Shown here: positions 26,991-36,365 of the stretch, in pieces
Layout: every line of letters begins with the position of its first letter
Numbering within the stretch: the first letter of the stretch is position 1
From: Parahoeflea halophila
GTDB lineage: Bacteria; Pseudomonadota; Alphaproteobacteria; Rhizobiales; Rhizobiaceae
Direction: 5' to 3'
Length of the DNA: 64,000 nt
NCBI RefSeq assembly: GCF_900220985.1
Contig: NZ_OCPC01000001.1
Coordinates: 1,032,836-1,096,835 of the forward strand
Position numbers and translations under genes: made by a program
Notes under the pieces: model-generated
Seen by the model: only the letters and a program-made list of their open reading frames with translations
What the model was told of the DNA's origin: nothing
Database searches by the model: none

Positions 26991-27770
26991 TCAGTATCCT
27001 TTCGGTAGCTCGTGCATGTCAAAAGCACGAATAGCCTCCAATATGCCCGCCGCGCCATGCGCTTGCGCCATATGAAGGTGCTCCAGATGGAGAACGCGCT
27101 CGACCAGAGAAGGTTCCGAATTTCCCACCGCGACCGCCGGCAGTCCGCATTCGAGCATGGAAAGATCATTGAGCGTGTCGCCTGCACACAGCACGCGATG
27201 CGGCTCGATCGCGAGATGCTCCACCAGCCGGCGCAGCGACGGGCCCTTGCTCACGCCCTCGGGCAGCACGTCGAAATAGCGGTTGTCGGAGATCAGCCAC
27301 TGGTGCCCCATCTCCTCGACAATGCCGCAGGCCGAGCGATCGAAAGCATCGGGGTCGAGATCGTAACTCACCCGGTAACGGAAATCAGTGGGTTGTAGCG
27401 TCAGGCCCGGATGGCCCTCGAGCCGAGCCTTGACCTTGTCGCCCGCATTGGCCCAGCGTGCGGCGATTTCCTCTTCAAGATGGGCGATCGGCGCAACGCC
27501 GGTCTCGGAGGAGACCGTGGCAATGGTGGTGCCGACATCACCGACCGCATAGTCCGGCCAGGGCACGCCACGCTCGCGGCAAAGCTCGCCGATAAATTCG
27601 GGATCGCGTCCGGTCACGAAGATCAGGCCGACTGTGTCGCGATTGTCCTCGATCCAGCCATAAAGCCGCCGCCGGTCTTCCTCGCTGCCACCCAGAAAGG
27701 TGCCGTCGAGATCGGTGGCAAGCACGAACCTCCGCGTGTTGAGTGGATTGTTGATAGGTGTCGAATTCAT
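26991..27770 (-). CDS. HAD-IIB phosphatase, probable glucosylglycerol-phosphate phosphatase
   Basis: A 259-residue HAD hydrolase related to sucrose-phosphate phosphatases. The nucleophile motif DLDGT is at 20-24, the second motif VTGRD near 46-50, and the last motif GDTLNDLSMLE near 208-218. It overlaps gpsA by four bases (ATGA) and is followed after four bases by ggpS, so it would dephosphorylate the product of GgpS. The phosphatase-then-synthase order equals the domain order of fused GgpPS proteins known from some gammaproteobacteria. Assignment rests on family plus context. Confidence 0.8.
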   Translation of the reverse strand: MNSTPINNPLNTRRFVLATDLDGTFLGGSEEDRRRLYGWIEDNRDTVGLIFVTGRDPEFIGELCRERGVPWPDYAVGDVGTTIATVSSETGVAPIAHLEEEIAARWANAGDKVKARLEGHPGLTLQPTDFRYRVSYDLDPDAFDRSACGIVEEMGHQWLISDNRYFDVLPEGVSKGPSLRRLVEHLAIEPHRVLCAGDTLNDLSMLECGLPAVAVGNSEPSLVERVLHLEHLHMAQAHGAAGILEAIRAFDMHELPKGY

Positions 27771-28894
27771 TCGGCTGCCTCCGCTGCCATGGCAATGGGA
27801 TGATCGAGACTGATGGAAAGTCCGCGGCGTTCGCTCTCGATCGGACGGGACCAGAGCTCGGCAAAGGTTTCCCGCACGTCCGCACCCTGGTGCAGGATCC
27901 GGTACACGCTTTCGCAGATCGGCATGCGGATGTTCATCCGCCGCGCAAGATCCATCACCGAAACCGAATTGACCTCGCCCTCGACCACCACGGCCTTGCC
28001 GTCGAAACATTTCTCCCGCGCAATGCCCTTGCCGAGCTGAACCCCCAGCGACATGTTGCGCGATGTCTGTGACGAGCAGGTCAGCGTCAGGTCACCCGCA
28101 CCGGCAAGCCCCGTCACGGTTTCACGGCGGCCGCCAAACACGTCGGCCAGCGTCTTCATCTCGTCCATTCCCCGCGCGATAAGTGCTGCGCGGGTGTTTT
28201 CGGCATAGCCCGCGCCCGTCATCATGCCGCAGGCGATGGCAATGACGTTCTTAACCGCACCGCTGACCTCGACCCCGACGAGATCGTCGGAAATATAGGG
28301 CCGGAAGAACTCCGACCCCATCGACAAGGCCAGCCGCGCCGCCGGGCTCGACGCGGTATCGAGCCGGTCGGCATAGGAAAACTGGAAAGCAATGGTGGCA
28401 GCGGTCAGATGGCCAAGTGCGGTTTCGGTGGCAAAGGTCGGACCGGACAGGGCGCCGATTCGGTGACCGGGCAGCATTTCCGATGCCACCTCGCTCAGCA
28501 AATAGCCGGAACCTGCCTCGATACCCTTGGCACAGAGCGCGATCGGCACGCCCTGAGCCAGATGCGGCCGCATCTGTGTGCAGATCGCGCGCAGGGTCCG
28601 CGACGGCGTGACCAGCAGCACCGCCTCCGCCCCTTCAAGCGCCTTCGCCATGCTGGTGATTGCGGCAATGCCATCCGGCAAAGAAATACCGGGAAGGTAT
28701 TTCGGATTTTCATTGCGGCTGTTGATTGCTTCGACTGTAACCTGATCTCTTCCCCACAGTGCCGTTTCACGGCCGGCGCGTCGCGCCACGGAGGCCAGCG
28801 CGGTCCCCCAGGCCCCGGCACCGATAACGCAGATTTTCGCGTAGGCCCGTGCAGGGGAAGACAGGTCGTCGGCTTGTTCGCCTTGATGAGTCAT
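27767..28894 (-). CDS. gpsA: NAD(P)-dependent glycerol-3-phosphate dehydrogenase
   Basis: Reduces dihydroxyacetone phosphate to glycerol 3-phosphate. The 375-residue product shows the nucleotide site VIGAGAWGTALAS at 23-35, the catalytic-lysine segment SGAVKNVIAIACGM near 213-226 and the GLAGAGDLTLTC motif near 264-275. The ATG at 28894 is used; one at 28915 would add seven residues, and no start closer to the Rossmann motif exists, so the N-terminus is about 20 residues longer than usual. Coupled to the phosphatase and ggpS, it would supply the acceptor for glucosylglycerol; it could also serve lipid synthesis. Confidence 0.93.
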   Translation of the reverse strand: MTHQGEQADDLSSPARAYAKICVIGAGAWGTALASVARRAGRETALWGRDQVTVEAINSRNENPKYLPGISLPDGIAAITSMAKALEGAEAVLLVTPSRTLRAICTQMRPHLAQGVPIALCAKGIEAGSGYLLSEVASEMLPGHRIGALSGPTFATETALGHLTAATIAFQFSYADRLDTASSPAARLALSMGSEFFRPYISDDLVGVEVSGAVKNVIAIACGMMTGAGYAENTRAALIARGMDEMKTLADVFGGRRETVTGLAGAGDLTLTCSSQTSRNMSLGVQLGKGIAREKCFDGKAVVVEGEVNSVSVMDLARRMNIRMPICESVYRILHQGADVRETFAELWSRPIESERRGLSISLDHPIAMAAEAAE

Positions 28895-29001
28895 GCCGCT
28901 GTATTTAGAGCCCATTGTGCTGCAGCGCAACCGCAAGGGTGCTGCGATGCACCCAACTCCGGTCAGAACCGGCAGATGAGGCAGGCCGAACCACCTGAAA
29001 C

Positions 29002-29508
29002 CTAACTACGATCGCGGTGCCGGATTTCGCCCTCCAGCCCCATCGCATCGGTCTCGCCATGGCAGACGGCAAGCAGCCGGTGCTTGTCAAACGGTCCCGG
29101 CATGCTGAGCGCACCGGGCCGCGTCGGCATGAATCCGAGCGGCGCGTAATAGGGCGGATCCCCGACCAGCAACACCGCATGGCTGCCGGCCTTTTTGGCG
29201 GCTGCGAGGGCGATGCGCACCAGCTCCCGGCCGATGCCGAGATTCTTGTGCGACGGCCGCACGGCCAACGGTCCCAGCAGATAGCCGGCCACGGTGCCGG
29301 CGAGGATCGGCGTCATCCGCACCGAGGCGATGATCTCCCCGCGATCGCCGGCGACAAACGACAGATGCCGGTCATGCGGCCCCTGTTCACGCACCCGCTC
29401 TGCGGCGCGCACGAACCGGCCGGGACCGAAAGCTTCTTCATTGATGAGCTCAATGGCCGCGTCATGAGACGCGTCTTCGGTGAGAAAGACAATATCCTGA
29501 AAGGGCAT
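29002..29508 (-). CDS. GNAT-family N-acetyltransferase
   Basis: A 168-residue acetyl-CoA-dependent acetyltransferase. The acetyl-CoA loop is LAVRPSHKNLGIGRELVRIAL near 85-105, and DPPYYAPLGFMP near 121-132 is the YhbS-like C-terminal motif. Start at 29508 chosen for the typical length; the frame is open upstream. The acceptor is unknown. It sits just upstream of gpsA on the same strand and 107 bases separate them. Confidence 0.87.
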   Translation of the reverse strand: MPFQDIVFLTEDASHDAAIELINEEAFGPGRFVRAAERVREQGPHDRHLSFVAGDRGEIIASVRMTPILAGTVAGYLLGPLAVRPSHKNLGIGRELVRIALAAAKKAGSHAVLLVGDPPYYAPLGFMPTRPGALSMPGPFDKHRLLAVCHGETDAMGLEGEIRHRDRS

Positions 29509-29740
29509 GATGGGAATTCCGGAAACAGGCGGCAAACGTGACGAAACACCCGCGGAACCCGCGGGGAATGATCTTGTCAGCGTCGTCGCAAAGCCTTGAC
29601 TGGCATCCGGTTTTTTCCTCGTTGCCGTTTGGCCATAGCAAAGCAAAGCCTTGGCGTCCAATGCAAAACGCACTGTTCACACCTCCGGCCTTCGCTTTTT
29701 CTCCCCCCGGGACCTATCTCTGTGGAAAAGGAGATTGATT

Positions 29741-30730
29741 ATGGGAATGCTGGTTGATGGCGTCTGGAAGGACGTCTGGTATGACACGAAATCCACGGGT
29801 GGCCATTTCAAGCGCAAGGACGCCTCCTTCCGCAACTGGGTGACCGCCGATGGCGAACCGGGTCCGTCGGGCGAAGGCGGCTTTGCCGCAGAGCCCGGCC
29901 GGTACCATCTCTATGTCTCGCTTGCCTGCCCCTGGGCACACAGGACTCTGATCTTCCGCAAACTCAAGGGTCTGGAAGACGCCATTTCTGTTTCGATCGT
30001 CGCCCCCCATATGGGCGAGAACGGCTGGGAGTTTCATGACCGCGACGGCGGTACTGCCGACCATATCGGCGGCAAGGATTACCTCTGGCAGGTCTATGTC
30101 GCGGCAAAATCCGATTACACCGGCCGCGTCACCGTGCCGGTGCTGTGGGACAGGAAGACCAACACTATCGTCTCCAATGAATCCGCCGAAATCATCCGCA
30201 TGTTCAATTCCGCCTTCGATGCGATTGCCCGGCCCGCACCGGATTACTACCCGGCCGAGCTCAGGTCCGAAATCGACGAGATCAACGAGATCGTCTACCA
30301 CAAGGTAAACAACGGTGTGTACAAGGCTGGCTTTGCCACCACGCAGGAAGCCTATGAGGAGAACGTCACCGCACTGTTCGATACGCTCGACATGCTCGAC
30401 AGGCGGCTTCAGGATAACCGCTACCTGGCCGGCGATGACCTGACTGAAGCGGACTGGCGGCTTTTTACCACCCTGGTGCGCTTTGATCCGGTCTATGTCG
30501 GCCACTTCAAGTGCAACATCCGCCGCATCGCCGATTATCCGGCCCTGTCAGGCTATCTCCGCGAGCTATACCAGATGCCGGGCATTGCCGGGACCGTGAA
30601 CATGGATCACATCGAGAACCATTATTACGGCAGCCACGAGAGCATCAATCCTACTCGTATCGTGCCGGTTGGCCCGGAACTCGACCTGATGCAGCCGCAC
30701 GGGCGGGACGAACTGCCGAAGGCCGCCTGA
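29741..30730 (+). CDS. Glutathionyl-hydroquinone reductase (omega/Xi-type glutathione transferase)
   Basis: A 329-residue cytosolic protein of the YqjG/PcpF family, which reduces glutathionyl-hydroquinones with glutathione. The catalytic cysteine is C63 in LACPWAHRTL, followed by APHMGENGWEF, VPVLWDRKTNTIVSNESAEI and the C-terminal helical domain (VYKAGFATTQEAYEE, AGDDLTEADWRLF). Start at 29741 has AAAAGGAG eight bases upstream. A single gene with its own upstream region. Confidence 0.93.
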   Translation: MGMLVDGVWKDVWYDTKSTGGHFKRKDASFRNWVTADGEPGPSGEGGFAAEPGRYHLYVSLACPWAHRTLIFRKLKGLEDAISVSIVAPHMGENGWEFHDRDGGTADHIGGKDYLWQVYVAAKSDYTGRVTVPVLWDRKTNTIVSNESAEIIRMFNSAFDAIARPAPDYYPAELRSEIDEINEIVYHKVNNGVYKAGFATTQEAYEENVTALFDTLDMLDRRLQDNRYLAGDDLTEADWRLFTTLVRFDPVYVGHFKCNIRRIADYPALSGYLRELYQMPGIAGTVNMDHIENHYYGSHESINPTRIVPVGPELDLMQPHGRDELPKAA

Positions 30731-30830
30731 ACCGCTTCACGGGTCCGTCCGTCCGGGTGCCACTTGAAATGTCATATATGAATTATGATATGTTTAAGTG
30801 AACCCGACGGCGAACCCTTGGAGAACCAGG

Positions 30831-31220
30831 ATGGCCTACACAATCGACAGAACATTTGATCACGCCTCGTTCGAGGACATCGACCAGCGCACCCGCAAGG
30901 CGCTCGCCGATCACGGTTTTGGCGTGCTTACGGAAATCGACGTGGCCGCAACCATGAAGAAGAAGCTGGACGCCGACATGCCGCCCTATCTCATTCTCGG
31001 GGCCTGCAATCCGAAAATGGCGCATCAGGCCATCGGCATCGAGCCGCGCATCGGCGCCATGTTGCCCTGCAACGTCATCATCCGCAACACTGGCAATGGC
31101 GCAGTCACCGTCAGTGCGGTTGATCCGGTCGCCTCGATGCAGGCCGTCGGCAACCAGCAGCTGACCGAGGTCGCGGGGCAAGTTCGCGCGATGCTCGAAA
31201 GCGCGGTGCACGACATCTGA
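30831..31220 (+). CDS. DUF302 protein
   Basis: A 129-residue DUF302-domain protein: FDHASFEDIDQRTRKALADHGFGVLTEIDVAATMKKKL fits the family start, and LGACNPKMAHQAI near 57-69 includes the conserved cysteine, followed by GAMLPCNVIIR. The fold is ferredoxin-like and the function unknown. Start at 30831, with GGAGAACC upstream, is preferred over an in-frame ATG at 30798. Confidence 0.9.
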   Translation: MAYTIDRTFDHASFEDIDQRTRKALADHGFGVLTEIDVAATMKKKLDADMPPYLILGACNPKMAHQAIGIEPRIGAMLPCNVIIRNTGNGAVTVSAVDPVASMQAVGNQQLTEVAGQVRAMLESAVHDI

Positions 31221-31247
31221 TCCGCCGCAAGGCGGACCAGTTCCATC

Positions 31248-32012
31248 TCACGACTTGATCTTGTAACCGGTCTTGTAGGTCCAGCCGATCAGGCCGAGGC
31301 AGAGCAGCATGAACACTGTGATCATCGTCAGGCTGAGTCCGATATTGACGTCGGCAGTGCCGAAGAAGGCCCACCGAAAGCCCGAGATCAGATAGACCAC
31401 CGGATTGAACATCGTTACCGTCTGCCAGAACGGCGGCAGCATCGATACCGAGTAGAAGCTGCCGCCCAGGAACACCAGCGGCGTGATCACCAGCAGCGGT
31501 ACCATCTGCAGCTGCTCGAAGTTCTTCGACCAGATGCCGATGATGAAGCCGAACAGGCTGAAGGTGACGCTGGTCAGCAGCAGGAATGCCAGCATCGCCA
31601 CCGGATGCAGAATGGTGAAATCGACGAAGAATGTCGCCGTCCCGAGAATCACCAGCCCGATCAGCGCCGATTTGCTCGCCGCCGCGCCGACATAGCCGAG
31701 AACGATCTCGACATAGGACACCGGCGCGGTGTGCAGCTCGTAGATGGAGCCGATGAATTTCGGAAAATAGATCCCGAACGAGGCGTTGGAGATGCTTTGC
31801 GTCAGCAGCGACAGCATGATCAGCCCGGGGATGATGAAGGCGCCGTAGCTGACGCCGTCAACCTCCTCGATGCGGGAGCCGATCGCCGCGCCGAAGACGA
31901 TGAAATACAGCGATGTCGACAGCACCGGCGAGATCAGGCTCTGCGCCAGCGTGCGGAAGAACCGGGCCATTTCGAAGGAATAGATCGACTTGATTGCGTA
32001 GAAATTCATCAC
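31248..32012 (-). CDS. ABC-2 type transporter permease
   Basis: A 254-residue integral membrane protein with six hydrophobic segments; [28 protein letters not shown] near 83-110 is the ABC-2 signature region. It forms an exporter with the ATPase encoded immediately upstream (four-base ATGA overlap). NodJ/YadH-type permeases of this length export polysaccharides, lipids or drugs, so the substrate is open. Confidence 0.92.
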   Translation of the reverse strand: MMNFYAIKSIYSFEMARFFRTLAQSLISPVLSTSLYFIVFGAAIGSRIEEVDGVSYGAFIIPGLIMLSLLTQSISNASFGIYFPKFIGSIYELHTAPVSYVEIVLGYVGAAASKSALIGLVILGTATFFVDFTILHPVAMLAFLLLTSVTFSLFGFIIGIWSKNFEQLQMVPLLVITPLVFLGGSFYSVSMLPPFWQTVTMFNPVVYLISGFRWAFFGTADVNIGLSLTMITVFMLLCLGLIGWTYKTGYKIKS

Positions 32013-32932
32013 TTGTCCTCCACCAGCCCGACAAAGATGTCTTCTAGCGAGCTCTGTCTGGTCTCGACATCGCGCAGGATCAGCCCGGCCTTGCCCAGAT
32101 CCGAAAACAGCGCCGTAATCCCGGTGCGTTCGCCATTGGCCTCGTAGGAATAGGTCAGCGACTGGTCTTCCTCGCTGTATTCGAGATTGTAGCTTGCGAG
32201 CGCGTCAGGGATCCGGTCGATGGGTTGCATCAGCTCGATGCGGATCTGCCGCTGGCCCATGCGCCGCATCAACAGGTCCTTGTCTTCCACCAGCAGCAAC
32301 TCACCGCTGCGAATGACGCCGATCCGGTCGGCGATGGCCTCGGCTTCCTCGATGTAATGCGTCGTCAGGATGATGGTTACGCCATCGGCCTTGAGCTGGC
32401 GCACCACCTCCCACATCTCCTTGCGCAGCTCCACGTCGACGCCCGCGGTCGGTTCGTCGAGAAACAGCACCCGCGGCTCGTGGCACAGCGCCTTGGCGAT
32501 CAGCACCCGGCGCTTCATGCCGCCCGACAGCTCCACCACCTTGCTGTCGCGCTTGTCCCACAGCGACAGCTTCTTGAGAATGTCCTCGATCAGCGCCGGG
32601 TCCCTGCCCTTGCCGAACAGACCGCGCGAGAAGTGCAAGGCGTTTGTGACGGTCTGGAACGGTTCCAGCGAGATTTCCTGTGGCACCAGCCCGATCAGCG
32701 AGCGTGCCTTGCGGAATTCATCGACCACGTCAAAGCCGCCGACCGTCGCCGTGCCGGATGTGGCATTGACGAGCCCGCAGATGATCGAGATCAGCGTCGT
32801 TTTGCCGGCCCCGTTGGGCCCGAGCAGCGCCAGGATCTCGCCTTCCTCGATCTCGAGATTGACATTTTTCAGCGCCTGAAAGCCGCTGTCATATTGTTTC
32901 GAAAGGTTCTGGATCGAAAGAATGGCTGCCAT
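32009..32932 (-). CDS. ABC transporter ATP-binding protein (partner of the ABC-2 permease)
   Basis: A 307-residue ATPase. Walker [10 protein letters not shown] near 37-45, signature LSGGMKRR near 137-144, Walker [13 protein letters not shown] near 156-167 and H-loop TTHYIEEAE near 190-198. The C-terminal 80 residues form an accessory domain as in NodI/CcmA-like exporters. Start at 32932 chosen by family N-terminus; ribosome binding site is weak. Its stop overlaps the permease start. Confidence 0.93.
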   Translation of the reverse strand: MAAILSIQNLSKQYDSGFQALKNVNLEIEEGEILALLGPNGAGKTTLISIICGLVNATSGTATVGGFDVVDEFRKARSLIGLVPQEISLEPFQTVTNALHFSRGLFGKGRDPALIEDILKKLSLWDKRDSKVVELSGGMKRRVLIAKALCHEPRVLFLDEPTAGVDVELRKEMWEVVRQLKADGVTIILTTHYIEEAEAIADRIGVIRSGELLLVEDKDLLMRRMGQRQIRIELMQPIDRIPDALASYNLEYSEEDQSLTYSYEANGERTGITALFSDLGKAGLILRDVETRQSSLEDIFVGLVEDK

Positions 32933-33146
32933 GATGGTCTTTTCAAAAAACGAAATAAACAAATCGGCGACCGCGAGATGTGCTGGCCGCCGGACCCGAT
33001 CGACAAAAGCCGTAGTTGTCGTCACGTAAGCGCTAATGGCCTGCCTTCAAGAGCGTAAAGCCTGGGTCCTGTCAAGTTCTGTCAGCAGGCTGCCGCGATC
33101 GGCCTCTGGCAGACAGCCGCAAACCAGCCCGGCTGCAGGCCCCGCC

Positions 33147-33698
33147 CTACCACACGTCGCTGACCGCAACCTCCGCTGAAAGCTCCGCAAGCCGCCGCCG
33201 CGTTGCCGCCGTAACCCCGTCCGGCAGTGCATCGAGCGCGAAGAACCCGCTCTCGACGATTTCGCGGTCGGGATGTTTCGGCGCAGTCTGCGAAACGGTG
33301 CAACGGTAAAAGGCAACATGGTCGCGCCGGCTGGTGCGCGCGTTGAAATAGACCGCGAACAGCTCCGGCTCGGCGCTGATCTCGAGATTGCCCTCTTCCC
33401 GCAACTCCTTAATGAGCGCGTCCTTCAGCGTCTCGCCGCGTTCGACGCCACCGCCGGGCATGTGCCAGCCGGGGACGTAGGAATGGCGCACCAGAAACAC
33501 GCGGCCTTCGCCATCGAATGCGGCTGCGCGCACCCCAAGCGTCATGCCGCGGGCGATGGCGAACCAGGCATGGATCACGCGGGTCACCAGCCGCGCCCGC
33601 CAGCTGCGCATCTCCGGCGGCGTGTGAACTTCGCCGGCCACGGCTTGCGGCTTCCCGGCAGGATCGCTATTGCTCACATCATGTTCCGGCTTGCTCAT
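33147..33698 (-). CDS. Nudix hydrolase
   Basis: Nudix-fold hydrolase of about 183 residues. The box GGGVERGETLKDALIKELREEGN is at about 83-105 after SYVPGWHMP. Substrates of this group are nucleoside diphosphate derivatives, unspecified. The start is uncertain: the ATG at 33698 overlaps the first 18 bases of the divergent metallophosphoesterase, while the ATG at 33611 gives a 154-residue form beginning MRSWRARL. The core is certain either way. Confidence 0.8.
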   Translation of the reverse strand: MSKPEHDVSNSDPAGKPQAVAGEVHTPPEMRSWRARLVTRVIHAWFAIARGMTLGVRAAAFDGEGRVFLVRHSYVPGWHMPGGGVERGETLKDALIKELREEGNLEISAEPELFAVYFNARTSRRDHVAFYRCTVSQTAPKHPDREIVESGFFALDALPDGVTAATRRRLAELSAEVAVSDVW

Positions 33699-34592
33699 AT
33701 TTCCGATATCCACCTTGGCCCCATGCCGCGCCTGTCCGCCGCGCAGCTCGCGTCCAAGCGGATTACCGGCTATGTGAACTGGCATCGCAACCGCCGCAAG
33801 CATCTTTTCGGCAACACGCTGGAGAATGTCATTGCCGGCATGCGGCTGGCGTCACCAGATCACGTGGCTATCACCGGCGATCTGGTCAATCTCGCCACGC
33901 GCACCGAAATCGAGGCTGCCCGGCTGTGGCTGGAAACCCATTTCGACCCGGCAAACGCCACCGTCGTCCCCGGCAACCACGACGCCTATGTGCCCGGTGC
34001 CTTTGCCAGAGCCACCGCTGCCTGGCGGCCCTGGTTCGAGTCCGATTCGCCCGCGCCGGGCAACGCGCTGTTTCCGGGCTTCCGCCGCCGTGGACCGGTT
34101 GCCCTGATCGGCTGTTCCACCGCCAATGCCACCCTGCCGTTCATGGCCACCGGCGAGTTTGGCCGCAAGCAGGCCCGCGCCGCCGGCCGCCTGCTCGAGC
34201 AGGCCAAGCAGGACGGCCTGTACCGGGTGGTCATGATCCATCATCCGCCGGTGCGTGGTGCAGCCCCCTGGCACAAGCGCATGCGCGGCATCAGCCGTTT
34301 CGCCAGAATGCTTGGGAAACACGGCGCCGAACTGGTGCTGCACGGCCATACCCATCTCGATACGCTGCACCATATCAAGGGCGCGGACGGGCCCGTGCCG
34401 GTAGTGGGCATTGCCTCGGCAAGCCAGGGCCCCGGTGGCCGCAAGCCGCTCGCCGGCTTCAACCTGTTCGAGATCGACGGCGAACCGGGCAACTGGAAAA
34501 CCACGCATCTGCGCATGCAACTGGGCCCTGAAGGCCCCGGCATGGTGGAAAACCCCGCCGGTGTGATCGCTCTTGAAGAAACGCTCGGCTGA
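33681..34592 (+). CDS. Calcineurin-like metallophosphoesterase
   Basis: A 303-residue phosphoesterase with all metal motifs: HISDIHLG at 6-13, GDLVNL near 69, PGNHDAY near 99-105, IHHPP near 187-191 and GHTHLD near 224-229. Members hydrolyse phosphomonoesters or diesters, including cyclic nucleotides; the substrate is unknown. The start at 33681 gives the family N-terminus MFRLAHISD and overlaps the 5' end of the divergent Nudix gene. Confidence 0.92.
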   Translation: MFRLAHISDIHLGPMPRLSAAQLASKRITGYVNWHRNRRKHLFGNTLENVIAGMRLASPDHVAITGDLVNLATRTEIEAARLWLETHFDPANATVVPGNHDAYVPGAFARATAAWRPWFESDSPAPGNALFPGFRRRGPVALIGCSTANATLPFMATGEFGRKQARAAGRLLEQAKQDGLYRVVMIHHPPVRGAAPWHKRMRGISRFARMLGKHGAELVLHGHTHLDTLHHIKGADGPVPVVGIASASQGPGGRKPLAGFNLFEIDGEPGNWKTTHLRMQLGPEGPGMVENPAGVIALEETLG

Positions 34593-34626
34593 TCAGCCGC
34601 AATCGGACATCAGCCGCAATCGGACT

Positions 34627-35349
34627 TCAGCCGATCATCGCCGACAGCCGGTCCCAGAAGGCCAGCACCAGCGCTGCCGCGCCTGCGACACAGCCGAGCA
34701 TGAACCAGGACGCACCGAGCACCAGCCCGGCACCGCCCGAACGCTCTCGCGGGCGCGGCTGCGCGGGCGCTGCCGTCGAGGCCGCTGCAGAGGCCTGCGG
34801 CGAAGCTTCGGCTGTTCGCGCAGCCGGCGCGGTTTCCGCCGGCGCCACGCTCTGGCTTCCCGTACGCGGCGCGGACGCAGCTTCTTCACCGGTTTCCCCA
34901 GCGGCCTTGCCGGCCATGCCGTTCTTCACCGCTTCGAAATCACCGGCCAGGATGCGCTCGCGCTCGATCACCCGTTCGGCGATGTAGCGGCTGACCGCAT
35001 CCGCCGTCGCTGCCATGTCGCTGGTGTCCGACAGGATCACCCTGCCAAGCCGCGTGTCGCGGACAAAGCGGAACACCCGCCGGTCATGTCCCATGTGCAC
35101 ATGCGCCACCGCATCGATCCACAGCCGCGGCTGCAAGCCGGTGGAGACGCCGAAATCGAAACGGTCATCGGCAGGGTCGATATCATTGAGCACCGGCCGG
35201 ATCTCTTCGGCCAGCATTTCCAGCCGCGCGCGGTCCGCATCCCGCATGTCGACCACCACATCGGTGCGGTCGGCGGTGGCGATTTTCACGTCGCGCACGA
35301 TATCCGCGAGACGGCGGTCATTGGCAGGGATCTTGGGTCGGTCGGTCAT
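34627..35349 (-). CDS. Hypothetical protein with a C-terminal membrane anchor
   Basis: A 240-residue protein of unknown family. Residues 1-145 look globular with a charged start (MTDRPKIPANDRRLADIVRDVKI), 146-205 are an Ala/Pro/Ser-rich linker, and 208-232 form one hydrophobic helix (ASWFMLGCVAGAAALVLAFW). This is a tail-anchored cytosolic layout. It is convergent with the metallophosphoesterase. Codon use is ordinary, so it is probably a lineage-conserved gene. Confidence 0.72.
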   Translation of the reverse strand: MTDRPKIPANDRRLADIVRDVKIATADRTDVVVDMRDADRARLEMLAEEIRPVLNDIDPADDRFDFGVSTGLQPRLWIDAVAHVHMGHDRRVFRFVRDTRLGRVILSDTSDMAATADAVSRYIAERVIERERILAGDFEAVKNGMAGKAAGETGEEAASAPRTGSQSVAPAETAPAARTAEASPQASAAASTAAPAQPRPRERSGGAGLVLGASWFMLGCVAGAAALVLAFWDRLSAMIG

Positions 35350-35519
35350 GGCGTGGGTCCATCGGCAACGGGGCCGCAATAAGATTGGTTAACAACCTCT
35401 TACCACAGACCGTTCTTGATGGCGACAATGCGGCAGCCGCCGATTGCACACGTGGTAAAGCGCCGCAGGCACCGGAATCACTGAGGTCCGGACAGAAACA
35501 GCGAGCGGCCAGACGGGTC

Positions 35520-36305
35520 TCAGCTCTCGCTGGTCAGCGCCTGCCCCAGCACCCGGATGATCGCATCGGGTGATTCTTCGGGCAGCATGTGGCCAAGGTT
35601 GGGCAGCACGCTGAAGGCAAACGACGCCGGCAGCGCGGAGGGATTGGGGCACGGCAACACCGTATCCGCCGTGCCCCAGATCACGAACACCGGCATGGGC
35701 AGACCTGCCAGCGCATCAGCCGGCAACACGCCCTGCCCTTCCTCAGCGCCGTTCGGGAACATCGCCTGGTAGGTCTCTTCAAGCGCTTCGGCCTGGCCCG
35801 GACGGGCCCGCGCCGCAACGAAATGATCGATCACCTCCTGCGAGGTAACAAAGCCGGGCGCCGACATCTCCTCGAGACAGCCCCGGATCTCGGCCTCGCT
35901 GCTGGCCTTTGCATAGCGCGCCAGCAGTCCGGCATTGATCTCCTTTGCCATGCCGCCGGGCGCCACCAGCGTCAGCGTCTTCACCCGCTCCGGTGCCCGC
36001 ATGGCGATCAGCGCCGCCACCGCGCCGCCCATCGAGTGGCCCGCCAGATGAAAACTTGCGACACCTGCCGTATCCAGCCCGGCGAGAATGGCCTTGGCCA
36101 TCCTTCCCGCGCCGCCGCGCCCGTCGGCATCGAGCGACCTGCTATGGCCGGGCAGATCGACCGCCATCACCCGGATGGTGTCCGGCAGTCCCGCCTTGAC
36201 CGCTTCCCAGGCCGAACCGTCCCCGCCGAAACCGTGCAAGAGCACCAGCGGAATGCCGTCTTCAGGGCCCGAAAATTCGATGTGAAGTCCGCTCATGGCA
36301 CTCAT
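35520..36305 (-). CDS. Alpha/beta hydrolase
   Basis: A 261-residue hydrolase with oxyanion motif LLHGFGGD near 22-29, nucleophile elbow HLAGHSMGGA near 91-100 (Ser in GHSMG), an acidic residue in VIWGTADTV near 205-213 and a catalytic histidine in NLGHMLPEESP near 238-248. It resembles the hydrolase part of AcoC-type proteins, but no acyltransferase domain is present. ATGs at 36305 and 36296 are both possible starts. Confidence 0.88.
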   Translation of the reverse strand: MSAMSGLHIEFSGPEDGIPLVLLHGFGGDGSAWEAVKAGLPDTIRVMAVDLPGHSRSLDADGRGGAGRMAKAILAGLDTAGVASFHLAGHSMGGAVAALIAMRAPERVKTLTLVAPGGMAKEINAGLLARYAKASSEAEIRGCLEEMSAPGFVTSQEVIDHFVAARARPGQAEALEETYQAMFPNGAEEGQGVLPADALAGLPMPVFVIWGTADTVLPCPNPSALPASFAFSVLPNLGHMLPEESPDAIIRVLGQALTSES

Positions 36306-36324
36306 TTCCCTCTACGCAATGCAA

Positions 36325-36354
36325 GACCGCCGCGCTTTTTCAGGCGCGGCGGTC
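36325..36354 (-). terminator. Strong hairpin between leuA and the alpha/beta hydrolase gene
   Basis: GACCGCCGCGC (36325-36335) and GCGCGGCGGTC (36344-36354) pair over 11 bases around an 8-base loop. There is no long U tract on the minus strand. It probably ends the leuA transcript or stabilises its 3' end. Confidence 0.6.
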
Positions 36355-36365
36355 GGTGTGTCATC

